Source: Mactra quadrangularis | Lineage: Eukaryota > Mollusca > Bivalvia > Venerida > Mactridae | Reading direction: 5' to 3' | NCBI GenBank assembly: GCA_025267735.1 | Contig: CM046303.1 | Coordinates: forward strand, 33,766,380-33,830,379 | DNA: 64,000 nt | Shown here: positions 46,035 through 57,600 of the stretch, one piece after another | Numbering within the stretch: position 1 is the stretch's first letter | Layout of the letters: each line of letters opens with the position of its first letter | Notes under the pieces: model-generated | Told to the model about the DNA's origin: nothing | Seen by the model: the letters and a program-made list of their open reading frames with translations, nothing else | Databases searched by the model: none | Program-made: the position numbers and the translations under genes

Positions 46035-46672
46035 ATGTGGCGATGGAGAGTGAGGTATGATGGCTACAATGGAAACAACGAAGGTGGGTTCTTCAGCTTA
46101 CATAGAACAATGGAAGACGATGACGTAAGCAGACGACAGTCACAGATGCAGGTTTTACCATGGTCAGATCAGTTTAGACCAGCGTTAAATAGTATCTACA
46201 TACCCAACGAAGACCCGGAAGATGACGAATTCGTAGTTGTGGACGAGGTCAAAGGTCATGACCCTCACTCGTGGGTCAAGGTCGAAAATTCGTCGCTAAA
46301 TTCAACAACTAAGACTATAGCTTTGCCAGGAACCTTTCCAAAATTTTATCCAAACTTTTGGCAGCATTTAGCCTCGTTTCAGAACGAGAACTCCGTTAAA
46401 GTGAGAGCTAAGGCGGTGGGAGATTTTAATTCTAATGACAGTGAACCAACACCAAAACCTCTAGAAGGACCAGACATCTATGGCAACCGTAGACCAATGT
46501 TTATGGCTGTATTTGTTCGTCTATTACTGATAGCACATAATGTTATGACAGTATGGAGGGTGACTGAAGCCTACGACAACAATATGTATTGGTTAATGGT
46601 GCTAGGTAACTTCTTCCTATTATTTGAAGGTCAAATTGTTGTGGTTAAACGTCATGGAATGGATTATTCATG
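46035..46672 (+). CDS. TMEM26: TMEM26-family gene, coding exon 1
   Basis: 638 bp: residues 1-212 and two bases of W213. The ATG follows a short stretch after an acceptor-like CAG at 45940, so a 5' non-coding exon upstream is likely. It encodes the acidic extension and the first two membrane segments; donor GTAAGT. Confidence 0.85.
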
Positions 46673-49600
46673 GTAAGTTTTCCCACATTTTTTCTAGTTC
46701 GCCCTAAATTTCATTATGATCAGTATGTGATGTTCAGTTTTCAGCATATGAGTTGTTGTGTTCTTACGTTTTATTAACAGCTTTCTAAAAGCCTTAGAAC
46801 TTTTTTTGGTTATGATTAACGCCGTAGCATCACACATATCGGCGGTCACCGTTCCGACAAAGGCTTAATATAAGTATTCTTGTTCGATTGCATAAAGTGA
46901 CCATGTATGCTAATGTTACATCTGTACAAACTCAATATGGTCCGTTTCAATATTCTACGTTCAACATACATGATGTATATAATTTAAGTTCAGGTTCATT
47001 TAGATGCAGCCATTACCTTAAAATGTTAATCGACTTTAGCCAAAATTTTCAAAACTGATTGTTATTACTGTTAATTTACAGTCAACACAATAAAAAAACC
47101 ACCATAAACAGTTATTAAATGATATCATAAAATGCTCATGCATCTGATTATTGAGATTGATTTCACTAAATCGAAGTATTATTTAATTGCACTGAATACC
47201 ACAAAACAGTAAAGCTACAGTCCCACGAACATAAATTTAGCCGTGAGGGCACCGTACGGGCGCCGTGCGATCAAGCTCCACAAGGACCCGTACGAAGTCT
47301 TGCGTACCCGTACGGACTGTTACGTTATTACCAGGGTCCAGGATACACGTACATGTATCAGTTTCAAAGTCAAATCGTTAACACAATCGTGGCCGAGTAT
47401 GGATTAAACATGCATAACTTCCAACTACGGCTCCGTACGGATGTGTTGTTTTGTACCATGTGCGTACCGTCACTTTGATACGCAAGACTTTCCACGGCCT
47501 ACGACTGTCTGCACGTACGGGTCCGTAACAAGCAGCGATTTTATGGGACTGAGGCATTAGTCGTCTAAGGTCAAAAAAGATTTTTCCTGTATTCCACAAT
47601 ACCGGCTGACGGCACCAATCACACTGGGTCGCTCTACTAACACCAGCTTGGTCACATCATATCAAGTTTAGAATACAATGTACACTTTTGTTATATATTA
47701 AGACACATGATCAATGAAATAGTTAATGTATTGAGCATATATATACATTGTACAATCTATAATTACGACAATTAGCAAACAAATTTATTCAGTAGATGAA
47801 CTGAAACAATATAATTAACTTTCCTTTTAATAATTTAATATCACATTTTAAAACCCATTGATGCAAGTTATGTTGATGGGTCGAACAATCTGGTTCATAA
47901 CATTCTAAAATATACAAATGTTAATGAATTAGAACTCAGAAAACTGTACATATGTAATATACATGTAAATGTATTAAGTTCTATTAACATACTTCTAAAC
48001 TATATTAAATGTTATTAAATAAGTGATTTGATGTAGGCCCTGTTACTTTTCCAAGGGCAGTCGTATTTGTCCGAGGCCGAAGCCCAAGTGCCAATATGGC
48101 TGTTGAATTTGGCGCTTTATAGGCCAAATAACACATTGTTGTTTAATAAATATATATATAATTATTATACAGTAAAGTTGCGCTATTAGGTCCATCAAAA
48201 TAGCGGAAAGGACTTAATGTAGTGAACACTAGGGCTGTGGATCGTTGAGCTAGTGATGATCCGATTCGAACCACGATTCATGTGTAGCGATTCACGAATC
48301 GAACCACGAATCACTTGGTAATAGAGAAGCATACAGGAATTCATGTTATAACAAAAATAAGTGAAGAATTACAGAAGCTTTTACTATGTGGAAAACCATG
48401 TACTCCAAACATTTCTATTACCAGACGTTTTATGGGCATTTTCAGAGATAACATTTTGTTTAAATGTGTATCAATCGAAATTTTGCCACAAGATCATTCA
48501 GTCCCTATATAAATTAAAATTTTCATAAGTAGTGTGGCTCGTTTTCAGTGACAATTAAGCTAAAAATGTTCTTTCATTCGCGATCCGACGATTTCGGACG
48601 TGACGAATATTTGTACTCCATTTTCTGTTCGAGATCGCGAATATTCGAGTACTCGGAAACTCGCAGCACCCCTAGAGAACACTAATGTCTTAAATTAAGC
48701 ATTTGAGACATACAACCGTAAAAATGTAATGATTTTGCATAACCCAGATGATTTTTATCGCGAAACGTAACTTAGTACATATCTTAAAATTTTCTTTTAT
48801 TAATTATAGTTAATTATTATGTAAACTAGATGATGTAAAAAGTACCTATCTTAAATTAATTATCTGATCGGCTTGGTTCTTTTAAAATAACACATTGTCT
48901 ACATGTAGTTTGCAAATAGTGACTTAAAGAGTCAGCCAGACTGTACTTCACTCCTACTGTGGTTGACTTAAGTAAAAGTCATAGCCTTACATGTCTAGCA
49001 TGGTTCAATTGATGTAACAAAACTTTTAAATTCAATAATAACATTAGATTTGTATCTCTTCTACTTTGCATAATTTTTAAGCATTAAAATACGATGCTTT
49101 CACAATTAATAAAATATTGGCCTAGTCATGCATAAAATTAATTATTTACACGAAAGCTTTCTCTTTAATGATATTAATTATAATAATCATGTGTCATTTG
49201 ATGTAATTCTGGTTTACAAACTGTAATTTATGTTTCAATGTACCGGTAAACAAGCTTATATCTAACTTTGTTGCTGACAGCATGATGTTATATTGTGTTG
49301 TGTTGTGTTGTTTTCTATCCTATTTTGTTTTGTTCTAGTCTGTTCTGTTCTATTCCGTTATTCTCCGTTCTGTTTCATTCCGACTTCATTAGACTTTAAC
49401 CAAAGTGCTTTCAGTCATGTTCTTCACATGAGGACAGTCTATTTGACTAAACTCAAAAGTTTTCTTTATTTATATATTTCCTAGTTATTCTGGACATTTC
49501 AGGTGGTGTCCATGTTTCCTGTTTTACCTTGCGGCAACAATTCCAGGGATTTGGTTGTTACAAATAAACCAATACGACCGGTTCGTGGAATCACAGAAAT

Positions 49601-51196
49601 TACCACCTACGTCAGCACCATTAGTGATGACGTCAAATACATTGTCATCAGTTGTGACTAACACCATCTTGTGTACTAATTTGACCTCTAACAACATGAC
49701 GTCAACAACAACATCTACAACAACGGTTGAATCTGCTGGGTCTGAGGTAACAATTAATACACTCTACCACGAGTTTTAATCATTTAAATGGCATGGAAAC
49801 TTAGCATAGACTGGCAATCAAATATAAGAAAACCCTTAGACCAGCCTAGCTGGGATTAGTGTGATGTTGGTTGACCCTAGAACTTGGTCAAAACCCCCAG
49901 TGGTAAAAACCCACTGGTTCTTGTTTTCGTTATATTTTTGTTGCGTCCCTTATATAACAAAAACTATTAGTAAAATATATATCTGGCTTTTGGCTGTGTG
50001 GAAGGTTTGTACGTGTGTTTCTTACACCCTTTTAAGACAAGACAAGACAAATTTTATTCAAGAAAATCAAGGCCATCGGCCCAAAATACAGCAATACAAT
50101 ATACAAAATTTTATGGCAAGTTCCTTTGGCCATTTTGTTTTCTTACTTAGAATGTTATTGCTCTGTTTAAAGTAAAAGGATTGGAAGAAAAGCTGTCAAT
50201 TTACGTTCAAGATCAATCGATGAAGGAGGGTTCACTTTAAACCTACGAGGAGTATTTCTCAGTAATTTAACGTAATTCATATACATTGTATTTGCCTTAA
50301 ATCTACGATGAGTATTTTCCATATCTACACCCATATCTTTGTCAAACGTAATGGCGATCTTGCTATTATACGAAGCTTCTTGTAGTTTTAAAAATCCTAT
50401 CCTATGGTGTCATATTTCTGCCACCAGATAACCGCATAACCAACAAGTTATTAAGGGGGAAAACTATTTACTTATAAGTTAACCACTGATAATTACTATT
50501 TATAAATTATCGCTAATTGGTCACTGGTGGCAGAAATATGCCACCATAAAATGAAGTTGGCTAGTAAATCGGTAACATGAGTTTGTTTCCATTTGTTTAT
50601 TTCAGGCAATTATTGGTACACTAGACAACAATGTTTGGGTTATTATCATAGAAGAATCACTGATTTATCTACTTGTACTCAGTAGATGGTTGTTACCACG
50701 TGGTAATGTGACACGTGACTTCCTGTCAGATCTTCTGCTAGAATTTCTAGCAATAGCGTCTGACATAATGGAACTATTGGCTGTTTTCGATGAAGATCGT
50801 GTACGAGGGAACCTTGGTTTAACATATGCCGTTCTTGCCGTCTGGTCTGCGAGCTTTATTCAGTTTGTTCCAATTCTGATGCAAAAGAGGCGTTTTAAGA
50901 GCGTGCGCAATTTGCCGATCAAAGGTGTGGCGCGTGTGTGTGGCGACCATTTTGTTGAGATAGTAGTCACGTGTATGAGTATATTCCTGCAAGATTTACC
51001 GTTCTTGGTTGTTCGTCTATACATTATGATTGCTGTACAGCTTATCACGTACAGTTTGATATTTTTCGTTTTAAAGAACATTGTTACATTAATGCTATTG
51101 TTCTATCGTTTGACTATATTATGCTATAGAATACCTTGCTGTCGACGTCCGGAGTCTAACATTAATAAGGTAAAAAACCCAGTTGGTTTGTACTGA
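46035..51196 (+). CDS. TMEM26: TMEM26-family multi-pass membrane protein, 3 coding exons
   Basis: Exons 46035-46672, 49503-49746 and 50606-51196 join with GT/AG sites and matching phase to 490 codons (stop TGA at 51194-51196). From residue 155 the protein follows TMEM26: FVRLLLIAHNVMTVWRVTEA, YWLMVLGNFFLLFEG, CFLFYLAATIPGIWLLQ, an S/T-rich loop with sequons N272 and N277, WVIIIEESLIYLLVLSRWLLP, TRDFLSDLLLEFLAIASDIM, LTYAVLAVWS and QDLPFLVVRLY. About eight membrane segments. Function of the family is unknown. Residues 1-154 are an acidic extension absent from the vertebrate protein as I know it. The last exon has a possible donor (AAG|GTAAAA, after 51169), so an alternative 3' end is possible. 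The intact frame implies a working gene. Confidence 0.82.
46802..46866 (-). mobile_element. SINE 3' end fragment
   Basis: GATTAACGCCGTAGCATCAC followed by CGGCGGTCA matches the 3' end of the SINE family (reverse orientation). Only about 65 bp remain, in intron 1 of the TMEM26-family gene. Confidence 0.4.
47208..47560. mobile_element. CAGTCCCA-type MITE, most complete copy
   Basis: Left CTACAGTCCCACGAACATAA and right TTTATGGGACTGAGGCATTAG-like ends form inverted termini around a GC-rich core with repeated GTACGGGTCCG words. Two halves contain GTACGG motifs in opposite order. This copy shows that the palindrome-arm repeats at 4430 and 8430 are pieces of a TIR element. In intron 1 of the TMEM26-family gene. 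Confidence 0.55.
48169..48229. mobile_element. pogo-like MITE fragment, split by hAT insertion
   Basis: TACAGTAAAGTTGCGCTATT resembles the terminus of the complete element at 54222-54388. The sequence continues after the hAT element at about 48683 (TTAAGCATTTGAGACA). The right terminus is not clear. Confidence 0.5.
48230..48674. mobile_element. hAT-type non-autonomous element
   Basis: Ends TAGGGCTGTGG and CGCAGCACCCCTA are flanked by GTGAACAC (48222-48229) and GAGAACAC (48675-48682), an 8-bp duplication with one mismatch. The interior has repeated ACGAATC/GATTCG words. The 65-codon frame inside shows no transposase motif. Intron 1. Confidence 0.6.
49285..49395. repeat. Degenerate GT/TC pentamer tract
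   Basis: TGTTG and TGTTC pentamers run from about 49293 to 49372, giving a chance plus-strand frame. It lies about 110 bp upstream of exon 2 of the TMEM26-family gene. Confidence 0.5.
49503..49746 (+). CDS. TMEM26: TMEM26-family gene, coding exon 2
   Basis: 244 bp, residues 213 (last base) to 294. Acceptor CATTTCAG, donor GTAACA. It encodes the third membrane segment and an extracytosolic loop rich in Ser/Thr with two N-glycosylation sequons. Confidence 0.85.
50035..50120. repeat. AAGAC microsatellite and adjoining transposon-like end
   Basis: Three AAGAC units lead into AAATTTTATTCAAGAAAATC and AAGGCCATCGGCCC, a short palindromic motif. It resembles ends of interspersed elements in invertebrate genomes; family not identified. 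Intron 2 of the TMEM26-family gene. Confidence 0.35.
50403..50548. mobile_element. Short MITE, 25-bp TIRs
   Basis: TATGGTGTCATATTTCTGCC at 50403 pairs with GGCAGAAATATGCCACCATA ending at 50548; 24 of 25 bases match. 146 bp, AT-rich core, only 57 bp before exon 3. Confidence 0.65.
50606..51196 (+). CDS. TMEM26: TMEM26-family gene, coding exon 3
   Basis: 591 bp, residues 295-490 and stop. Acceptor TTTCAG. It encodes the last five membrane segments, an N-V-T sequon, QDLPFLVVRLY and a basic, cysteine-containing tail (RIPCCRRPE). A GTAAAA after 51169 could serve as a donor, but no convincing phase-0 acceptor exon was found downstream. Confidence 0.8.
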   Translation, partial: AIIGTLDNNVWVIIIEESLIYLLVLSRWLLPRGNVTRDFLSDLLLEFLAIASDIMELLAVFDEDRVRGNLGLTYAVLAVWSASFIQFVPILMQKRRFKSVRNLPIKGVARVCGDHFVEIVVTCMSIFLQDLPFLVVRLYIMIAVQLITYSLIFFVLKNIVTLMLLFYRLTILCYRIPCCRRPESNINKVKNPVGLY

Positions 51197-51593
51197 GTGA
51201 CTAGCTTACAAATTTATACTTCATTTGATTGTCATTTTGTTTTTATGTTTTATAATAACAATGGTCTTATTGATAAATTGTTAGAATGTTCATATCCGTG
51301 TATAATTTTAGTTAAAATAACCGTATTACCATTTTACTCTCGACCAGTGCATATTGTCTACTTCAGTTTTTTGTTTTCTCTGTACTTATAGTGTATTAAA
51401 TACTCCCAAAAAAATTACATGTATATGTATGTGAAAATTGTTCTGTAATGTTTTATGTGGCATTTAAGTTTTAAATGAATTACAACGTACTAGTTAAGCT
51501 TAATAAACAGGATGACATTTGCATACAACAAAATCTGATATTTTATCGTGCTGATGTTGAAGACAGAAGAGATGGGTCACTGTGTCATCATTT
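51197..51593. other. Probable 3' UTR of the TMEM26-family gene
   Basis: AT-rich sequence after the stop codon. No further coding signal. No poly(A) site can be fixed with confidence. Confidence 0.35.
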
Positions 51594-51995
51594 TACGGTG
51601 GCATAGAGGTGACATTGAGATATATTTAATTTTTACGTGGCCACGTAAAAGCTTTACGTGGCCACGTAAAAGCTTTACGTGGCCACGCAGTAGCTATTAC
51701 GTGCGCACGCAATAACGTTCACGTGGACACGTAATAGCTTTACGTGGCCACGCAGTAGCTATTAAGTGCGCACGCAATAACGTTTACGTGGCCACGTAAT
51801 AGCTTTACGTGGCCACGCAATAGCTTTACGTGCGCACGTAATAATTGACCAATGAGAGTTGTCGAAAATGGCCGCCAATTTCGACAACTCTCATTGGTCA
51901 ATTATAACGTGCGCACGTAATAGCTACTGCGTGGCCACGTAAAGCTTTTACGTAAAAAATTAAATATATTTCCATGTCACCTCTATGCCACCGTA
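51594..51995. mobile_element. Foldback element with self-palindromic subterminal repeats
   Basis: Outer inverted ends TACGGTGGCATAGAGGTGAC and GTCACCTCTATGCCACCGTA. Next come about eight units of a ~23-bp sequence built on TTACGTGGCCACGTAATAGC (51637-51840), whose core ACGTGGCCACGT is itself a palindrome, with ACGTGCGCACGT variants. The centre is a perfect 27-bp stem (51841-51867 and 51879-51905) with an 11-base loop. The right arm has only two or three units. No ORF. Confidence 0.8.
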
Positions 51996-52778
51996 CCATT
52001 TACAACAGCAAAGAAATGTTTAAAACAGAAAGTACACATCGCCATTCTACACATGTAAAATAACTGCCTCCTTTTTACCTTCGTCGTCCATTCACATGTC
52101 ATGTTTTATTTTACTCAAATGACATCAAACAAAGGATGCTTGTCTAGGTAATTGCTCGAATGAGTTCGAACATGAGTCATCTTGGATGAATAACTAGGTC
52201 ACAGAAGCTGAAAAAATCTTGTTAATACTCTATTGGTTACATTTTTATCCAAATATCCAAGAAAATGGTCTAAAAGTTTGTTTTGATTTTTCTTTGATTC
52301 AATTATATATCAATAGTCCTCGGATGAGCGTTAAAAGTCCTTCATGGTTCTCTTTGTACATGTATATTGGCAGCCTTCTGCTGTAAATAAAGATGTATTT
52401 TCATTATTATTTAACAAATTTATTAACAAAATATAAATAAATGTATCTGGGACCTCTCATAAGAACGAACTGTCGATATGCTATTATGTTGTATTAAAGA
52501 TTTTGTACAAAGATGTTTAATCATTGTTTCCAGTATAATACAATGTCATACCTTCAGATGTCTGTACACACGTTATAAAACTAACATAATTACATCATGT
52601 TAACATGAAATTTCCAACAAGTTCACATAAATCATCGATTGATTATATTTCCTTGCTAAAACATTGCCTTTTGTTTAATATATTTATTTCCTCCGAGTCA
52701 AGAATAAATCCTACAAGTCTAAATGATCAAACAATATTTGCATCTGGATAACTAATAGCGTCTGATAATGGACTAGTA
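51996..52778. other. Intergenic, nothing recognised
   Basis: AT-rich sequence between the foldback element and the Tc1-type MITE, with no coding frame and no repeat structure that could be named. Confidence 0.35.
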
Positions 52779-53011
52779 CACTGGGGTCCAAAAGTTTCAT
52801 TTCACCCGTTAAATTTTGATTTTTTGGAATATACTTTAGTGAAGTATATTCCAAAAAAACTTTACATGTCTTTATTAGTTTCACAACTTATATACAGTTT
52901 ATCATCAACAGTCATTTATGTTCCTTCATATATTATAAGCGTAATAAAAGTATTGAACAAATTATGTCTGCAATTTTTTGGGGAATAAAAAGAAACTTTT
53001 GGACCCCAGTA
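52779..53011. mobile_element. Tc1-type MITE with ACTGGGGTCCAAAAGTTTC termini
   Basis: ACTGGGGTCCAAAAGTTTC at the left and GAAACTTTTGGACCCCAGT at the right, with TA on both sides, as in Tc1-like elements. Inside is a 17-bp perfect hairpin (52820-52836 and 52842-52858, loop TAGTG). Confidence 0.7.
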
Positions 53012-53364
53012 TATATGATCCTTTTTGATACAGAAAATGATGACATTCCACCTTAATTACATTAACTTTTAGACTGTATCTTAGATCTTTCAGCGTTAAG
53101 TTTTAGACTAGTTTAACTTCAGTGACTCTATCAAATCCTTGATTAAATTGATAACAATAATTTTGAGCCTTGTGTAATCATGAATGATCACACGAAGGAT
53201 TGGCTTTGTCTTCAAAGAAGCTGTCATCAAGGTTTTCCTTTCCTTTACACATTGTTCATGTAAATGAAATGTTTACAGTTCTAATAAAAACAAAATATCA
53301 AATGCATCGCTATTCGTATATCTGAATACATGTATATTGTTTCTGAATAGACCATTTGTTTGTT

Positions 53365-53656
53365 TCATTGGGTTTAACGCCGTAGCAACACATTGTATAG
53401 GTCATACAACGGCGGTCAGTCAACCTACTTACTGTTCCTGGATAGGCTAAATTTCTGGATTTAGCTGTTAACCAACTACTAAGCACATACTTTTGTCAGT
53501 TACTGACAACTACCCTTCATAATTAAAAATCATTGGTAGGTGGGAGAATGGCCAAAGAAATAATTTCATGACCAAGTTCCACGAAAGTATACCCCGCTCG
53601 GGAATCGAACCCAAGACCCCTCGATCAGTAGACTTGCAAGCTACCAACTGAGCATT
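53365..53656 (-). mobile_element. tRNA-derived SINE, best copy
   Basis: Read on the minus strand it begins at about 53656 with a tRNA-like head: GCTCAGTTGGTAG (A box) and GGGTTCGATTCC (B box, 53612-53601). A body containing CAGTTACTGACA..AAGTATGTG and GGTTAACAGC follows, then the 3' end GTGTTGCTACGGCGTTAAAC and an AAAC-rich tail. Other copies lie near 17634, 29640, 32333, 46802 and 61283. Confidence 0.75.
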
Positions 53657-53849
53657 AACACTACATGTTGTTTGTTTTAGATGGTACAGAAAACTAGAAC
53701 AATGAATTTAGCCAAAATACTAGTAGCCAAAATAACCGAAGTGGCAAAATGGCTTTGTTGGCTAGACAAATTATTTCAGTAACAAATGAGATTTCATAAT
53801 CTGGTTTCTGACGTATATCACGAGAGAAATATGACCTGGTGAGCATTGT

Positions 53850-54060
53850 GGGTACCCTGGGAAAATTCTGTGAGCTAAGACCAAAGACCTCAGAAATGAG
53901 CCATGTTTCAGTGCTGATATTTCGCCGTAAAACGATTCATCCTAGAAATGACCTATATCACGTAAGAAATCCTAGAGCTATCACGTGTCTCAAAGCTGAT
54001 AATCACAAATCGGATGAATTTATCACTACCAACCAAGGTTATACGCATTATTAAATACTC
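53850..54060 (+). repeat. Isolated diverged satellite unit
   Basis: GGTACCCTGGGAAAATTC, GAGCCATGTTTCA, ATTTCGCCG and AGAGCTATCACGTG appear in the order of the 190-bp satellite, but with heavy divergence. It is separated from the main array by about 560 bp holding the pogo-type MITE. Confidence 0.6.
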
Positions 54061-54221
54061 GTTCTGAGTTTCTTCACTATGTGACTTTTTACATGAATAC
54101 CGATGAAGATACTCGTATAAAATCACAATAATTTAGAACGGGCCATATACCTTCCTCAGTCTGACTAACCAGTCCGTAAAGTTGCATATTGCCCTCATGG
54201 CCATGTATTATTTGTTAAATA

Positions 54222-54388
54222 CAGTAAAGTTCCGCTATTAAGACCACTTTTATTATTTCAAAATCATGCGATTTTTGACAATTATTAATACTCAAATGCT
54301 TAATTTATGAACAAAAGGATCTCTGTGATAAGACCGGTTCGCTATTAAGACCACTAGTTTTGCTGGTCTTAATAGCGGAACTTTACTG
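54222..54388. mobile_element. pogo-like MITE, complete
   Basis: CAGTAAAGTTCCGCTATTAA at the left and TTAATAGCGGAACTTTACTG at the right form perfect inverted termini flanked by TA (54220-54221, 54389-54390). An internal copy of GCTATTAAGACCAC also lies near the right end. 167 bp, non-coding. Confidence 0.75.
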
Positions 54389-54617
54389 TAGCTACGTGCG
54401 ATATTAGATAGTATTTCAACTTACGTCGCTGAAGTTAGCAAATTTTTTTTGCTAGCAAAAGTGGCCGCAAAGTGATATTTTTGCTAGCAATTTTTTTAAA
54501 ACGAATCGTGAAATAATGATTTAGGCCTAAAACGACATACAATAACGAGTTATTAAACATGGCAAATCCATTTGTCGGGTCTAATGCCTCTAGCCGGTAT
54601 TATGTGTTTTAAGTAAA

Positions 54618-57600
54618 AAATCAGGTCTCAAATGGGCCATGTTTCAGGGCTCGATTCTACAGTCAAAGCGATTTGGCCGGGTACTGGCGTATACCATGCA
54701 TGAGGTCTGACATAGGGCTATCACGTGGGCATAGTGGCTACAAAGGGAAAATTCCGTGGGCTTGGGCCAAAGACCACTAAAGGTCGGTACTTTACGTTTT
54801 GTGTATAAAATCAGCACTGAGATGTGCCGTGTTGCAGGGCTCGAATCTAGAGTTAAAGCGATTTAGCCGGGTACTGGCGTATATCACGCAAGAGACATTA
54901 CCTAAGGCTATCACGTGGGCATAGTGGCTACCCTGGGAAAATTCAATGGGCTTAAACCAAAGACCACTAAAGGTCGGTACTTTACGTTTGGTGTATAAAA
55001 TCAGCACTCAGTTTGGCCATGTTTCAGGGCACAAATCTTGAGTTAAAGCGATTTTTCTGGGTACTGGCGTATACCACGCGAGATGTCTGACTTAGGCCTA
55101 TCACGTGAACATAGTGGCTACCAAGGGAAAATTCCGTGGGCTTTCGCCAAAGACCACTTAAAGTCGGTAAATAACGTTTTGTGTATAAAATTAGCACTCA
55201 GATGCGCTATGTTTCATGGCTCGAATCTGGAGGTTAAGCGATTTGGCCGGGTAACGTATACCACACGAGAGGTCTGACATAGGGCTATCAGGTGGGAATA
55301 AAGGCTACCCTGGGAAAATTCCGTTTGCTTGGGCAAAAGACCACTTAATATCGGTACTTTACGTTTTGCGTAAAAAATCAGCACACAGTGAGGCCATGTT
55401 TCAGGGGTTCGAATCTCGAGTTAAAGGGGTTTTGCCGGAAACTTGCATATACCACGCGTGAGGTCTGGCCTAGAGCTATCACGGAGGTATAGTGGCTACC
55501 CTAGGAAAATTGCATGGGCTTGAACCGAAGACCAGTTAAGTTCGGTACTATACGTTTTGTAAATAAAATCAGGATTCTGATGGGTCATGGTTTAGGGCTC
55601 GAATCTAGAGTTAAAGCGATTTAGCGGGATACTGGTTTATACCACGTTAGAGGTCTGACTCAGGGCTATCTCGTGAACATAGTGCCTACCCTTGGAAAAT
55701 TCCAAGATAACAAAATGTCGGCACTTTACGTTTTGTGTAAAAAATCAGCACTCAGATGGGCCAGGTTTCAGGGCTCGAACGTCGAGTGAAAACGATTTCG
55801 TTGGGTACTGGCGTATACCAGGCGAGGGGTCCGACCTAGGGCTATCACGTGGGCACAGTGGCCACCCTGGGTAAATTCCGTAGGCTCGGGCCAGAGTCCA
55901 ATAATTGTCGGTACTTTACGTTTTGTGTATAAAATCAGCATTTAGATGGGCCATGTTTCAGGACTCGAACGTCGAGTTAAAGCGATTTCGCCGGGTACTG
56001 GCGTATACCAGGCGAGAGGTTCGACCAAAGGCTATCAATTGAGCACAGTGGCCACCTTCAGAAAATTCCGTGGGCTCGGGCCAGAGACCACTTAGTGTCG
56101 GTAGTTTACGTTTTGGGTATAAAATCAGCACTCAGATGGGCCATGTTTCAGGGCTTGACCATCGAGTTAAAGCGATTTCGCCGGGTACTGGCGTATACCA
56201 GGCGAGAGGTCCGACCTCGGGCTATCACGTGGGCACAGTGGGCACCTTGGGAAAAGTCCGTGGGCTCGGGCCAGAGACCACTAAGTGTCGGTACTTTACG
56301 TTTTGTGTATAAAATCAGCACTCAGATGGGCCATGTTTCAGGGCTCGAACGTCGAGTTAAAGCGATTTCGCCGGGTACTGGCGTATACCAGGCGAGATGT
56401 CCGACCTAAGGCTATCACGTGGGCACAGTGGCCAGCCTGGGAAAATTCCGTGGGCTCGGGCCAGAGTCCACTAAATGACGGTACTATACGTTTTGTGTAT
56501 AAAATCAGCACTCAGATGGGCCATGTTTCAGGGCTCGAACGTCGAGCTAAGGCGATTTCGCCGGGTACTGGCGTATACCAGGCGAAAAGTCCGACCTAGG
56601 GCTATCACGTAGGCACAGTGGCCAGCCTGGGAAAATTCCGTGGGCTCGGGCCAGAGACCACTAAAAGTCGGTACTTTACGTTTTGTGTATAAAATCAGCA
56701 CTCAGATGGGCCATGTTTCAGGGCTCGAACGTCGAGTTAAAGCGATTTCGCCGAGTACTGGCGTATACCAGGCGAGAGGTACGACCTAGGGCTATCACAC
56801 GGGCACAGTGGACAGTCTGGGAAAATTCCATGGGCTCGGGCCAGAGATCACTAAGTGTCGGTACTTTACGTTTTGTGTATAAAATCAGCACTCAGATGGG
56901 CCATGTTTTAGGGCTCGAACGTCGAGTTAAAGCGATTTCGCCGAGTACTGGCGTATGCCAGGCGAGAGGTACGACCTATGGCTATCACACGGGCACAGTG
57001 GCCAGCCTTGAAATATTCCGTGGGCTCGGGCCAGAGGCCACTAATGTCGGTACTTTACGTTTTGTGTATAAAATCAGCACTCAGATGGGCCATGTTTCAG
57101 GGCTCGAACGTCGAGTAAAAGCAATTTCGCCGGGTACTGGCGTATACCAGGCGAGAGGTCCGACCTAAGGCTATTACGTGGGCCCAGGGCAAGTTGAGAA
57201 AATTCCGTGGGCTCGGGCCAGAGGCCACTAATGTCGGTACTTTACGTTTTGTGTATAAAATCAGCACTCAGATGTGCCATGTTTTAGGGCTCGAACGTCG
57301 AGTTAAAGCGATTTCGCCGAGTACTGGCGTATGCCAGGCGAGAGGTACGACCTATGGCTATCACACGGGCACAGTGGCCAGCCTTGAAATATTCCGTGGG
57401 CTCGGGCCAGAGGCCACTAATGTCGGTACTTTACGTTTTGTGTATAAAATCAGCACTCAGATGGGCCATGTTTCAGGGCTCGAACGTCGAGTAAAAGCAA
57501 TTTCGCCGGGTACTGGCGTATACCATGTGAGAGGTCCGACCTAAGGCTATTACGTGGGCCCAGGGCAAGTTGAGAAAATTCCGTGGGCTCGGGCCAGAGA

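Noticed and set aside
49861..50175. 104-codon plus-strand frame in intron 2 of the TMEM26-family gene
   Set aside because: It runs through an AAGAC microsatellite and a transposon-like end, and real exons 2 and 3 join around it in correct phase.
53600..53656. Stand-alone tRNA gene
   Set aside because: A and B boxes are present but the sequence continues into a SINE body and the acceptor stem is not complete.
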